A DNA stretch of 64,000 nt from Nocardioides sp. Root140 (GCF_001426745.1 NZ_LMFI01000002.1:62001-126000), one strand, 5' to 3'; shown: positions 44,733 through 53,531, counted from the first letter of the stretch. Notes: a model not told the origin generated them from the sequence alone. Made by a program: numbers and translations.

Positions 44733-44811
44733 CGACCGGGCCGGAGTCCCGAGTGCCGGCCCGGTCCTGTTCCAGCGCCGGTGCTTCCGGGCGCTGGTCA
44801 CGCCCCGGGCC

Positions 44812-45468
44812 TCAGCCGACCAGGCCGGACTCGTAGGCAAGCACGACGAGCTGCACGCGGTCGCGGGAGCCGGTCTTGGCCAGGACCCGGCCGACGTGCG
44901 TCTTCACCGTCGCCTCGGCGACCACCAGGTCGGCGGCGATCTCGGTGTTGGAGAGCCCGCGCCCGATCAGGGTGAGGACTTCGTGCTCGCGCTCGGTGAG
45001 CACGGCGAGGCGGGAGTCGCGCGAGCGTTCAGCGCCGGGCTCGGGCAGCGTCGAGGCGAAGTGGTCGAGCAGCCGCCGGGTGGTGCTCGGGGCGACGACG
45101 GAGTCGCCGGAGTGCACCGAGCGGATGGCGTCGAGCAGGTCGGCCGGCCGGGCGTCCTTCAGCAGGAACGCGGCCGCGCCGGCCTTGATCGCGGCGAACG
45201 TGTATTCGTCGAGGTCGAAGGTGGTCAGCACGATCACCCGTGGCGAGTCGGGCCGAGCGGCCAGGAGCCTAGTGGCCTCGACGCCGTCCATGCGCGGCAT
45301 CCGGACGTCCATGAGCACGACGTCCGCCGCGGTCACCGCCAGCTTCTCGCTGGCCTCGGCGCCGTCGCCGGCCTGGCCGACGACCGACATGTCGTCCTGG
45401 GACTCGACCAGCATCTGGAAACCGGCGCGGACCATCTCCTGGTCGTCGACGAGGAAGACCCGGATCAT
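44812..45468 (-). CDS. NarL/LuxR-type response regulator
   Basis: A 218-residue regulator: receiver domain with D8/D9, phosphoacceptor D54 (VLMDVRMP), K104, and a C-terminal LuxR helix-turn-helix (about 150-210; LTEREHEVLTLIGRGLSNTEIA). It overlaps the histidine kinase gene by 4 bp and is phosphorylated by it. The adjacent FtsX-type ABC exporter is a likely target, as in LiaSR/BceRS-like envelope-stress modules. Confidence 0.94.
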   Translation of the reverse strand: MIRVFLVDDQEMVRAGFQMLVESQDDMSVVGQAGDGAEASEKLAVTAADVVLMDVRMPRMDGVEATRLLAARPDSPRVIVLTTFDLDEYTFAAIKAGAAAFLLKDARPADLLDAIRSVHSGDSVVAPSTTRRLLDHFASTLPEPGAERSRDSRLAVLTEREHEVLTLIGRGLSNTEIAADLVVAEATVKTHVGRVLAKTGSRDRVQLVVLAYESGLVG

Positions 45469-46616
45469 GTGGGAATCCTTGCAGAGACAGCGAATCCGCC
45501 ACCATCGGCCGGGGCCGCGGTCAGGGTCCCCCCGTGCACCGTGACCCGTTCGCGCATGCCCAGCAGGCCGAGCCCCTTGCCGTCGGAACGCGCCGCGGCT
45601 CCGCGGCCGTCGTCGATCACGTCGAGGCGCAGCTCGCCGTTTCGATGGGCCAGGTCGAGCCGGACGTGCGCGACCCCGGCGTGCTTGCGCACGTTCGTCA
45701 GTGCCTCCTGCGCGATGCGGTAGACGGTCAGGCCCACGCCTTCGGGGACCTCGGGCATCGGGTCGGGCAGGTGGGCCACGAGGTCCATGCCACTGGCGCG
45801 GGTCTCCTCGACGAGGTGGAGCAGGTCGACCAGGCCGGGCTGCGGGGCGGTGCCGGATCCGCCGTCGGAGCGCAGCAGACCCAGCATGCGGCGCATCTCC
45901 GTGAGCGCGTCACGCCCGGTCTCAGAGATCGTCTGGAGCGCCGTGGTCGCAGCGCCAGGGTCCTTGGCGGAGGCGTAGCGGGCACCGTCGGCCTGCACCA
46001 CGATCACCGAGAGGCCGTGCGCCACGACGTCGTGCATCTCGCGGGCGATGCGGGCGCGTTCGTCCTGTGCGGCCAGCTGCGCCTGCTGGACGGCCTCGCG
46101 CTCGAGTCGTTCGCCGCGCTCGACCAACGAGGCGACGTACGCCGCCCGGGTGCGACCGAGGGTGCCGAGGGCCCAGGCTGCCGCGACGATGGCGGCGATG
46201 GACAGGAAGTACGCCGTGTAGGCGGTGGGCGTCCCGGCGGTGGGGTAGGGGCTCAGCCAGTCGTACGACGACACGCCCGCACCGATCACGCCGACCGCCA
46301 ACACGGCGAATCCCCAACGTGCACTGGCGAAACGCGCCACCGAGTAGACCGCGACCGGGAAGGCGACCTGGCCCCAGATCGGCTCGTCGAGCACCACCGC
46401 CTGCAGCAGCGACGCCGCCACCACCACCGTGGCCGAGGCGACCGGATGGTGCCGGCGCCAGAACAGGGGCACGAACTGGATCAGGCACAACAGGCCGACC
46501 GCGGGATCGAAGCCGCCGAGCAGGGTGCCGGCGACGGCGGTGAAGACGAGGAACCCGGCCAGCGAGGCGTCGAGGACGCGCTGTCCGCGCTCGTCGAGTC
46601 GCCACGGCTGCCGCAT
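45465..46616 (-). CDS. Sensor histidine kinase, HisKA_3 type
   Basis: A 383-residue kinase with four to five membrane helices in residues 15-155, very short outer loops, a HisKA_3 dimerisation domain with the phosphorylated histidine in REMHDVVAHGLSVI, and an ATPase domain with N box EALTNVRKHA and G box GKGLGLLGMRERV. The small outer part suggests sensing within the membrane. TAGTCT (46623-46628) lies 6 nt before the ATG (leaderless). Confidence 0.92.
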   Translation of the reverse strand: MRQPWRLDERGQRVLDASLAGFLVFTAVAGTLLGGFDPAVGLLCLIQFVPLFWRRHHPVASATVVVAASLLQAVVLDEPIWGQVAFPVAVYSVARFASARWGFAVLAVGVIGAGVSSYDWLSPYPTAGTPTAYTAYFLSIAAIVAAAWALGTLGRTRAAYVASLVERGERLEREAVQQAQLAAQDERARIAREMHDVVAHGLSVIVVQADGARYASAKDPGAATTALQTISETGRDALTEMRRMLGLLRSDGGSGTAPQPGLVDLLHLVEETRASGMDLVAHLPDPMPEVPEGVGLTVYRIAQEALTNVRKHAGVAHVRLDLAHRNGELRLDVIDDGRGAAARSDGKGLGLLGMRERVTVHGGTLTAAPADGGGFAVSARIPT

Positions 46617-46650
46617 GGCCAGAGACTATGCGGCGCCAGCCCGTCGTACG

Positions 46651-46666
46651 TCAGACCGTGGTCTGA
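46651..46666. promoter_or_regulatory. 16-bp perfect palindrome between histidine kinase and AlkD-like genes
   Basis: TCAGACCGTGGTCTGA (7-2-7) lies between two divergent leaderless promoters: the kinase -10 at 46623-46628 and the alkD-like -10 at 46703-46708. It could serve either gene. No matching regulator is known. Confidence 0.45.
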
Positions 46667-46714
46667 TCCTCGGTGGCGTCGGGCGGGCGGTGTGTGCACA
46701 ACTACGCTGACGGC

Positions 46715-47449
46715 GTGCCGCACGCGATCCGACCCGACGAGCTCGTCGCGATGGTGCGCGACCAGATCGCCGCCGCGGCCGACCCGGAGAAGGCGCCGGC
46801 CATGCAGGCCTACATGAAGTCGACGATGCCCTACCGCGGCGTGACCTCGCAGCCACTCACCCGCCTGTGTCGCGAGGTGTACGCCGACTGGGTGCTGCCC
46901 GACGAGGAGTCGTGGCGTGAAGCCGTCCTGGCGCTCTGGGACGACGCGGAGTTCCGTGAGGAGCGGTACGCCGCGACGACGCTGGCCGGCCACCGGCTCT
47001 ACCGCGAGCACCGGCAGCCCTGCACGATGGGCCTGTGGCGGCACCTGGTCGTGACGGGCGCGTGGTGGGACCACGTCGACGACGTCGCGACCCACCGGGT
47101 CCGTGAGCTCCTGGAGCGCTTCCCGGACACGGTCACGCCCACACTGCGTGACTGGGCCGTCGACGACGACCTGTGGCTGCGGCGTACGGCGATCATCTGC
47201 CAGGTCGGCCTGCGCGAGCGCATCGACCGCGAGCTCCTCACGCACGCGATCGACGCCAACCTCGACGGCTCCACGCGCACCAGCCCGCCGGAGTCGCCGT
47301 ACGGCCGGGAGTTCTTCGTGCGCAAGGCGATCGGGTGGGCGCTCCGCGACTATTTCCGAACCGACCCGGACTGGGTGCGCGCGTTCGTCACCGAGCGCGA
47401 GGGCCGGCTCTCGGGGCTGTCGCGGCGCGAGGCCCTCAAGCATGCGTGA
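46715..47449 (+). CDS. DNA alkylation repair protein, AlkD-like
   Basis: A 244-residue all-helical HEAT-repeat-like protein of the AlkD family (YMKSTMPYRGVTSQPLTRLCREV near residue 35, VRKAIGWALRDYF near 215). It removes alkylated bases as a glycosylase without base flipping. The GTG at 46715 is chosen because TACGCT (46703-46708) lies 6 nt before it. It is divergent from the histidine kinase gene. Confidence 0.88.
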   Translation: MPHAIRPDELVAMVRDQIAAAADPEKAPAMQAYMKSTMPYRGVTSQPLTRLCREVYADWVLPDEESWREAVLALWDDAEFREERYAATTLAGHRLYREHRQPCTMGLWRHLVVTGAWWDHVDDVATHRVRELLERFPDTVTPTLRDWAVDDDLWLRRTAIICQVGLRERIDRELLTHAIDANLDGSTRTSPPESPYGREFFVRKAIGWALRDYFRTDPDWVRAFVTEREGRLSGLSRREALKHA

Positions 47450-47495
47450 CAGGGCTGCTCGATGACGTCGGGCGGGCGCGAGTAGGGTGCCGAGC

Positions 47496-47648
47496 ATGAC
47501 GAAGTGGGAATACCAGGTGGCGCCGATTCCGCTCCACAACGAGGCCCTGATGCTGAACAACTTCGGCCAGGACGGCTGGGAGCTGGTTCAGCTGCAGACC
47601 AGCGCGCAGGGCGGCACCGTCGCCTTCTTCAAGAGGCCGATCGCATGA
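47496..47648 (+). CDS. Small conserved protein, DUF4177-like
   Basis: A 50-residue protein beginning MTKWEYQVAPI with GWELVQLQT and ending FFKRPIA, the DUF4177-like fold of one beta sheet and a helix. It resembles the 51-residue gene between the ArsA pair and the RidA gene in M. tuberculosis (Rv3678A), as recalled. TAGGGT (47483-47488) lies 7 nt before the ATG. It overlaps ridA by 4 bp. Function unknown. Confidence 0.88.
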   Translation: MTKWEYQVAPIPLHNEALMLNNFGQDGWELVQLQTSAQGGTVAFFKRPIA

Positions 47649-48103
47649 GCGCCGTAGAGGACCGCCTCGCCGAACTGGGCCTGGCCGTTCCGGAGGTGGC
47701 CAAGCCGGTCGCCGCCTACGTGCCCGCCGTGCGCTCCGGCAACCACATCTTCACCTCGGGCCAGCTGCCGATGCAGTCCGGTGAGCTGATGGTCACCGGC
47801 AAGGTCGGCGGCGAGGTCTCCGAGGAGGAGGCGCTCGCCTGCGCCCAGCAGTGCGCGCTGAACGCGATCGCCGCGGTGAAGTCCGAGATCGGCGACCTCG
47901 ACCAGGTCAAGCGCATCGTGAAGGTCGTCGCGTTCATCGCCTCGACGCCCGACTTCACCGGGCAGCCGCGGGTGGCCAACGGTGCCTCCGAGCTGTTCGG
48001 CAAGGTCTTCGGCGACGCGGGTGTGCACGCGCGCTCGGCGGTCGGCGTACCCGTCCTGCCGCTGGACGCACCGGTCGAGGTCGAAGTCATCGTCGAGGTC
48101 TGA
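47645..48103 (+). CDS. RidA family protein
   Basis: A 152-residue member of the YjgF/YER057c/UK114 family (NHIFTSGQLPMQ, then RSAVGVPVLPLDAPVEVEVIVEV with the conserved arginine). Many members hydrolyse reactive enamine/imine intermediates from amino acid metabolism. The ATG overlaps the DUF4177-like gene (ATGA). Same order as Rv3678c in M. tuberculosis. Confidence 0.92.
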   Translation: MSAVEDRLAELGLAVPEVAKPVAAYVPAVRSGNHIFTSGQLPMQSGELMVTGKVGGEVSEEEALACAQQCALNAIAAVKSEIGDLDQVKRIVKVVAFIASTPDFTGQPRVANGASELFGKVFGDAGVHARSAVGVPVLPLDAPVEVEVIVEV

Positions 48104-48106
48104 TCC

Positions 48107-48979
48107 GTGGATCCCACACGCACCCTGCCGCCCGGCTTCCTCGAGCAGGCCCGGGAGTTCATGGACGGCACTCGTGAGCCGGCTGCGCCGCGGTCGGCCT
48201 CGACGGTCGTGCTGCTGCGCGACGGCGACGGTCGCCCCGGCGGCCTGGAGTCCTACCTGCTGCGCCGTCACGTCGGCATGAAGTTCGCCGCCGGCATGAG
48301 CGTCTTCCCCGGCGGCGGCGTCGACCCGCGCGACTCGGAGGTCGACCCCTCGCTGTGGGCCGGGCCCTCCCCGGAGGAGTGGGCCTCACGCATGGGCTGC
48401 ACGCCGGTCGAGGCGCGCGAGCTGGTCTGTGCCGCCGTGCGCGAGACGTTCGAGGAGTCCGGCGTCCTCCTCGCCGGCACCGCCGACACCGTCGTCGCCG
48501 ACACCACCGGCGACGACTGGGAGCGCGACCGGGCGGCGCTCGAGGCGCACGAGCTGGCCTTCTCCGACTTCCTGACCGCGCGCGGACTCGTGCTGCGCAC
48601 CGACCTGCTCGCGGTGCTCGGCGGCTGGCTGACCCCGGTGTTCGAGCCCAAGCGGTTCCTCACCTGGTTCTTCGTGGCCGCGCTGCCCGAGGGACAGGTC
48701 ACCCGCGACGTCTCCACGGAGTCCGACAAGGTGGCCTGGTTCAGCGTGCGTGACGCGCTCCGGCTGGCCGACGACGGGCAGATGATGCTGATGCCGCCGA
48801 CCTACGCGACCCTCTGCGACATGTACGACGCCACGTCGCCGGCCGCGGCGCTGGAGCACGCGACGTCGGTGCCGTTCGAGATGATCACGCCCACGTTCAA
48901 CCCGGAGACGAACCGCCTCGAGAGCAACGACCGCATCGTGCAGCTGGGCACCCGGGTCGGCGAGGCACTCGCCCGATGA
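48107..48979 (+). CDS. NUDIX hydrolase with expanded Nudix box
   Basis: A 290-residue protein of the NUDT19-like group. The Nudix box is split: FPGGGVD at about 67-73 and the catalytic RETFEESG at about 114-121, with about 40 residues between instead of the usual short spacing. It probably cleaves CoA esters or nucleoside diphosphate derivatives. GTG start at 48107, 3 bp after ridA, so it is in the same operon. Confidence 0.88.
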   Translation: MDPTRTLPPGFLEQAREFMDGTREPAAPRSASTVVLLRDGDGRPGGLESYLLRRHVGMKFAAGMSVFPGGGVDPRDSEVDPSLWAGPSPEEWASRMGCTPVEARELVCAAVRETFEESGVLLAGTADTVVADTTGDDWERDRAALEAHELAFSDFLTARGLVLRTDLLAVLGGWLTPVFEPKRFLTWFFVAALPEGQVTRDVSTESDKVAWFSVRDALRLADDGQMMLMPPTYATLCDMYDATSPAAALEHATSVPFEMITPTFNPETNRLESNDRIVQLGTRVGEALAR

Positions 48980-48989
48980 GCTGGTCGCG

Positions 48990-49796
48990 TTGAGCTGGGC
49001 CGGCGGGTCGTTCGGCGAGCGGGCGGAGTGCGTGCTCGCTCCCAACGCGAACATGATGACGCTCGACGGCACCAACACCTGGGTGCTGCGCGAGCCCGAC
49101 GCCCGGCGCTCGGTGGTCATCGACCCCGGGCCGTCGATCATGAGCCACCTCGACGCCATCGAGGCCGCCTCCGGGCCGGTGGCCGCCGTACTCCTCACCC
49201 ATCACCACCACGACCACTCCGAGGCCGCGCGCGAGTTCGCCGAGCGCATGGGGTGCGGGGTGCGCGCGCTCGACCCGGCGTACCAGCTGGGCAGTGAGGG
49301 CCTGGGCGACGGAGACGTGGTCGCCGTCGACGGGCTCGAGGTGCACGTGGTCGCCACCCCCGGCCACACCGCCGACTCGCTCTCCTTCCTGGTGCCGGCC
49401 GAAGGCGCGGTGCTCACCGGCGACACCGTGCTCGGCCGCGGTACGACGGTCGTGGCACACCCCGACGGGCAGCTCGGCGCCTACCTCGACTCCCTCGACA
49501 GACTGCATCGGCTGGCCGCAGAGCACTCGATCACCTCGATCTGGCCCGGACACGGGCCGGTGATCGACGACGCCCTCGCGGCGCTCGACTTCTACCTCGC
49601 CCACCGGCGCGAACGGCTGGCGCAGGTCGAGGCCGCCGTCGCCGCGCTCGAGGCGCGGCCCCATCCCGAGGGCGTGGCTGCCGACGACGTGCCCCGCCAG
49701 GTCGTCGAGATCGTCTACGCCGACGTCGACCCGGTCCTGTGGGGGGCCGCCGAGCTGAGCGTCCGCGCCCAGCTCGCCTACCTCGCCGCGACCTGA
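48990..49796 (+). CDS. MBL-fold metallohydrolase, LACTB2-like
   Basis: A 268-residue metallo-beta-lactamase-fold protein: zinc ligands in HHHHDHSE (about 71-78), PGHTADS, LTGDTVLG and PGHGPVID, then a C-terminal winged-helix-like segment (about 205-265) as in LACTB2 and Rv3677c. The likely substrate is RNA or a thioester. It starts with TTG at 48990; no other start gives the conserved N-terminus. It is 10 bp after the NUDIX gene. Confidence 0.9.
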   Translation: MSWAGGSFGERAECVLAPNANMMTLDGTNTWVLREPDARRSVVIDPGPSIMSHLDAIEAASGPVAAVLLTHHHHDHSEAAREFAERMGCGVRALDPAYQLGSEGLGDGDVVAVDGLEVHVVATPGHTADSLSFLVPAEGAVLTGDTVLGRGTTVVAHPDGQLGAYLDSLDRLHRLAAEHSITSIWPGHGPVIDDALAALDFYLAHRRERLAQVEAAVAALEARPHPEGVAADDVPRQVVEIVYADVDPVLWGAAELSVRAQLAYLAAT

Positions 49797-49828
49797 AGGA
49801 CGCGAACGTCAGGGAGTATCGGTAGGGT

Positions 49829-49913
49829 GGGTTCTGGTGAGCCGGGAAGTCTGGTCGGCCCGTCGCGCGCAACTGCCGGCGGAAGCTCTGCAACCGACTC
49901 CTGAACGAGGACC
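49829..49913 (+). promoter_or_regulatory. Structured 5' leader of nhaA, candidate nhaA-I (Li+) riboswitch
   Basis: A promoter box TAGGGT (49823-49828) is followed by about 80 nt of leader before the ATG, unusual in a region where most transcripts are leaderless. It can form a GGTT/AGCC helix, a GCCG...CGGC hairpin around GGAAGTCTGGT, and a third hairpin near GCCGGCGGAAGC. CTCCT shortly before the AGG of the ribosome site could pair with it. nhaA-I and nhaA-II RNAs upstream of nhaA genes are lithium riboswitches; the match is by context and general shape, not by a checked consensus. Confidence 0.45.
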
Positions 49914-51128
49914 ATGTCCAAGCTCACCCGCCTGAGGTTCCTGCCCGACCCGACCACCCGCGAAGACACCTTCGTCGGCGACTTCCTGCGTCGCGAGACG
50001 GTCGGCGGAGCGGTCGCCCTCATCGCCGCCCTTGTCGCCGTGGTCTGGGCCAACTCGACGTTCGGCGACGGCTACGAACACCTTCGAGCGTTCGAGATCG
50101 GTCCGCTCAACGTCGAGCAGTGGGCGGCCGACGGTGCCCTGACGCTCTTCTTCTTCGTCACCGGGCTCGAGCTCAAGCGCGAGTTCCTGATCGGCTCGCT
50201 CAGCAAGATCTCCGACGCCATCGTCCCGGTCGTGGCGGCCGCCTGCGGGGTCGCCGTACCGGCGCTGATCTACACCATCGTCAACGTCGTGGGCGACGGG
50301 CACCGCGGCGGTTGGGCGATCCCGTCGGCCACCGACATCGCGTTCGCCCTTGCCGTGCTGGCGATCGTCGGTTCGTCGCTGCCCGGACAGCTGCGCGCCT
50401 TCCTGCTGACCCTCGCGGTCGTCGACGACCTGATCGTCATCGTGATCATCGCCGCCTTCTACGCCCACGGCTTCGACTTCGGGGCCCTCGTGCTCGCGGT
50501 CCTGTGCTGCGCCGCGTACGCCGCACTCCAGTACCTGCGCGTGCCCAACGTCCTGGTCTACCTTCCGTTCGCCGTGGGAGCCTGGTGGTTCACCCACGAG
50601 AGCGGCATCCACGCCACCATCGCCGGTGTGGTGCTCGGCCTCCTGACCCGCGTGCGCACCGACAACGCCGAGGACAGCAGCCCGGCAGAGCGGATTGAGC
50701 ACGTGCTCTCGCCCTGGTCCTCCGGGGTGGCGGTGCCGTTCTTCGCCCTCATGTCGGCGGGCGTCGTCATCGGTGGTGGAGCAGAGCTGGTCGGCGACCC
50801 GGTGGTGATCGGCGTCGTGCTCGGCCTGGTCCTCGGCAAGCCGATCGGCGTGTTCGGCGGCTCCTGGCTGCTGACCAAGCTGACCCGCGCGGAGATCGAC
50901 GAGGACATCAACTGGGTCGACGTCTTCGGCATCGCCGTCCTGGCCGGGGTGGGATTCACCGTCTCGCTCCTGGTCTCCGATCTCTCCTTCACCGGAGCCG
51001 AACGTGAGGCCGCCAAGACGGCCGTGCTGTTCGGTTCACTGATCGCCGCATGCCTCGGCGCGACGATCCTGGTCGGGCGCAATCGCGTGCACCGTAGGGT
51101 CGCCGAGCAGGCCCGTGGTGACGTGTAG
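49914..51128 (+). CDS. nhaA: Na+/H+ antiporter NhaA
   Basis: A 404-residue membrane antiporter with about 11-12 segments. The sodium-binding aspartate pair is in LTLAVVDDLIVIVIIA, and other family motifs are FFFVTGLELKRE, GWAIPSATDIAFALAVLA and GVGFTVSLLVSDLSF. It exchanges Na+ or Li+ for protons at alkaline pH or high salt. A leader of about 80 nt may control it. It is the last-but-one gene of the plus-strand run from DUF4177. Confidence 0.95.
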   Translation: MSKLTRLRFLPDPTTREDTFVGDFLRRETVGGAVALIAALVAVVWANSTFGDGYEHLRAFEIGPLNVEQWAADGALTLFFFVTGLELKREFLIGSLSKISDAIVPVVAAACGVAVPALIYTIVNVVGDGHRGGWAIPSATDIAFALAVLAIVGSSLPGQLRAFLLTLAVVDDLIVIVIIAAFYAHGFDFGALVLAVLCCAAYAALQYLRVPNVLVYLPFAVGAWWFTHESGIHATIAGVVLGLLTRVRTDNAEDSSPAERIEHVLSPWSSGVAVPFFALMSAGVVIGGGAELVGDPVVIGVVLGLVLGKPIGVFGGSWLLTKLTRAEIDEDINWVDVFGIAVLAGVGFTVSLLVSDLSFTGAEREAAKTAVLFGSLIAACLGATILVGRNRVHRRVAEQARGDV

Positions 51129-51175
51129 AGTCCGCAACGGACTGACTGACCGCGAGACACCAGGGAGCAAACCGC

Positions 51176-51577
51176 ATGTCCCTCGACGAGGTGAAGGGCG
51201 AAGAGCCGACCATCGGAAAGCTGGTCGTCGACGCGCAACGTGACATCTCGAGCCTCATCTCCAACGAGATCAAGCTCGCGAAGTCTGAGCTCAAGGTCAG
51301 CGTCAAGGCCGGTGGCATGGGCATCGGGCTCTTCGCTGCCGCCGGCTTCATGCTGGTGCTCGCCGTCATCATCTTCTCGATCTTCCTGGCCGAGCTGATC
51401 CACTGGAACGGCGACGGCCTCGACCGCCACTGGGCCTACCTGATCGTGTTCGTCCTCTACGTCCTGATCGCCGCACTGCTCGGCTTCCTCGGCGTGCGCT
51501 CGGTGAAGAAGGTCAAGGGTCCCGAGAAGGCGATCGCCCAGGCCCAGGCCACCAAGTCCGCGCTCAAGCGCTCCTGA
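51176..51577 (+). CDS. Holin-like (phage_holin_3_6) membrane protein
   Basis: A 133-residue protein of the actinobacterial putative holin-X family: an amphipathic N-terminal helix (GKLVVDAQRDISSLISNEIKLAKSELK), two membrane helices (about 48-70 and 82-106), and a basic C-terminal tail. Despite the family name, there is no phage context. The likely role is in membrane or envelope function; unknown. AGGGAGCAAACCGC lies before the ATG. Confidence 0.87.
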   Translation: MSLDEVKGEEPTIGKLVVDAQRDISSLISNEIKLAKSELKVSVKAGGMGIGLFAAAGFMLVLAVIIFSIFLAELIHWNGDGLDRHWAYLIVFVLYVLIAALLGFLGVRSVKKVKGPEKAIAQAQATKSALKRS

Positions 51578-51594
51578 CGGGCCGGCGCTTCGGC

Positions 51595-51622
51595 CAGTTT
51601 CACAGGTGAGCCTGTGAAACTG
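51595..51622. terminator. Perfect 12-bp hairpin between convergent genes
   Basis: Arm CAGTTTCACAGG, 4-nt loop TGAG, and the exact complement at 51611-51622, between the holin-like gene and marP, which converge. There is no T run on either side, so termination is inferred from position. Confidence 0.65.
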
Positions 51623-51657
51623 CCCAGACGACACGATTCTGCCGCGTGGGCTGGCCT

Positions 51658-52833
51658 TCAGCCGGCGCAGTCGCCGGTGCTGACCTCGTTGTTGCTGGTC
51701 AGACCCTGGGCGGCGGCCTCGGTCACCGCGCCGGCGGTGAGTGCGTAGCCGGTCTGCTCGTCGGTCACCGACGCCGCGAAGATCACTCCGGTCACCTGCC
51801 CCTTGGAGTTGACCATCGGCCCACCGGAGTTGCCCGGCCGGATCAGCGCACGCAACGAGTAGACGTCGCGGATCACCGAACCGTGGCCGTAGATGTCGGG
51901 TGAGCGCAGGCGTTGCTCGGCGCGCACACGCGCCGGCTGGACGTCGTAGGGGCCGTCCTGCGGGTAGCCCAGGACGGCGGCATCGTCGTTGGACTCGGCG
52001 TTCGTCGCGAAGTCGAGCTTGGGCCGGTCGAGGCCGTCGACGCTGAGCACCGCCACGTCGAGGTCGCTGTTGTAGTAGACGACGTCGGCGTCGACAGTGT
52101 CGTCACCGACCACCAGCTCGGGGTCGGAGACGCCGGCCACCACGTGGGCGTTGGTCATCACGCGGCCGGGCGCGTAGACGAAGCCGGTGCCCTCGACGCC
52201 ACGGCCACAGCTGTTGTCGCCGTGGATCTTGAGCACGCTCTCCTGGGCGTCGGCGACGTCGGGGTCGCGCGCGATGCGTGCGTTCGGCGGGCCGACCTCG
52301 ACGATGCGCTCCGGTGCGAACGGCTCGAGGTAGCGCGGGAAGAACGTCGTGCCGACCACGTTGTTGAAGGCGTTGAGCGTCTCGTAGGCGCGGGCGGGCA
52401 GCACGCTGTCGACCTTGGCCAGCACCACGGACTCGCGCACCATCGGCGTCACCGAGCCGATGCGCGAGCCGGAGACGGCCACGCCCAGCGCCCACGCGAC
52501 GAGGAGTACGGCGACCGCACTGAGCGCGGCACCGCCCACGGCGTCGACCGCGCGCACGGGTTGCCAGGTGATCTGGTCGCGCACCTTCGCGCCGGCGTAC
52601 TGGAGCAGCGCCTGGCCGAGGGTGGCCGACAGGACCACGATGAACAGGGCACCCATCGAGACCCACACCGACGGGTCGGCGTTGCCCAGGGCGATCGGCG
52701 CCAGCCAGATGCCGAAGAGGCCCCCGAGCAGCAGGCCGGCCGTCGCGAACGCGCCGGTGACGAAGCCCTGCCAGTAGCCCGAGAGCGCGTAGGCGAGAAC
52801 GAGGAGGACGAGGATCCAGTCGAGGGCGTTCAT
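51658..52833 (-). CDS. marP: Membrane serine protease MarP
   Basis: A 391-residue protein: four membrane helices (1-120, CvpA-like) and an outer trypsin-like domain with His230 (TNAHVV), Asp259 (SDLDVAVL) and Ser336 (PGNSGGP). Cys209 and Cys389 are placed like the regulatory disulfide pair of M. tuberculosis MarP, the acid-resistance protease Rv3671c. The ATG overlaps the stop of the NUDIX gene upstream (ATGA). Order nth-tlpA-nudix-marP equals Rv3674c-Rv3671c. Confidence 0.94.
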   Translation of the reverse strand: MNALDWILVLLVLAYALSGYWQGFVTGAFATAGLLLGGLFGIWLAPIALGNADPSVWVSMGALFIVVLSATLGQALLQYAGAKVRDQITWQPVRAVDAVGGAALSAVAVLLVAWALGVAVSGSRIGSVTPMVRESVVLAKVDSVLPARAYETLNAFNNVVGTTFFPRYLEPFAPERIVEVGPPNARIARDPDVADAQESVLKIHGDNSCGRGVEGTGFVYAPGRVMTNAHVVAGVSDPELVVGDDTVDADVVYYNSDLDVAVLSVDGLDRPKLDFATNAESNDDAAVLGYPQDGPYDVQPARVRAEQRLRSPDIYGHGSVIRDVYSLRALIRPGNSGGPMVNSKGQVTGVIFAASVTDEQTGYALTAGAVTEAAAQGLTSNNEVSTGDCAG

Positions 52834-53531
52834 CGGCCGGGTCCTTCCTGGAAGCGGGTGTTCGGCGGGATCTCCGAACGTGCGGGTTCACCTTGCAGCA
52901 TGTAGGCGGGCAACTCGCGCACCACGCCGGTGTCCCACTCGCTGGACCACCCGACGTGCTCGAAGAGCCGCGAGATGATGCCGGCGGTGAAGCCCCACAG
53001 GATGACGTCGCGGCCGTCGCCGATCAGGAAGCCCGGGCCCAGCCAGCCGCTGGGGTGGCGCACCATGATGCGGTGCGTGGGCTCGACCAGGTCGGAGATC
53101 AGCACCCGGTGGATCGCGTGCACCTCCTCGACCGAGTGAGTGGTGACCGGCGACGGGTCGGCCCACCAGGCCAGCACCGGCGTCACTGCGTAGTTGCTCG
53201 GCGGCAGCCACAGCTCGGGCAGCTCGGCGAACACCTCGACGCCGTCGGGGTCGAGGCCGGTCTCCTCCCAGGCCTCACGCAGCGCCGCGTCGTGGGCGCT
53301 CTCGCCGGCGTCGATGCCGCCGCCGGGGAACGACACCTGACCGGGGTGGCTGCGCATCGTGTGGGACCGCTCGGTCAGCAGCAGCTCACGGCCCTGCTCA
53401 CCCTCGCCGAAGAGCATGAGGACGGCGCCACGCCGCGGGTCGCTGCCCTCGGGCGGCATGAAGCGGGTCAGGTCGTGCACGGTGATGGACTGCGCGCCCT
53501 CGCGGAGCGGTTCGAGCCACTGCGGGATCAC
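52830..53531 (-). CDS. NUDIX hydrolase, CoA pyrophosphatase type
   Basis: A 233-residue protein with the NUDIX CoA-pyrophosphatase signature: LLTERSHTMRSHPGQVSFPGG, then the exact Nudix box (GGID-x-GES...LREAWEETGL). It cleaves CoA to phosphopantetheine and 3',5'-ADP. GTG start at 53531 overlaps the tlpA stop by 4 bp (GTGA), and its own stop overlaps marP, so three genes are coupled in a row. Confidence 0.92.
   Translation of the reverse strand: MIPQWLEPLREGAQSITVHDLTRFMPPEGSDPRRGAVLMLFGEGEQGRELLLTERSHTMRSHPGQVSFPGGGIDAGESAHDAALREAWEETGLDPDGVEVFAELPELWLPPSNYAVTPVLAWWADPSPVTTHSVEEVHAIHRVLISDLVEPTHRIMVRHPSGWLGPGFLIGDGRDVILWGFTAGIISRLFEHVGWSSEWDTGVVRELPAYMLQGEPARSEIPPNTRFQEGPGR

Noticed and set aside
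51176..51577. Prophage remnant because of the holin-like protein
   Set aside because: No phage genes around; the family is chromosomal in most actinobacteria and the gene lies in a conserved region.
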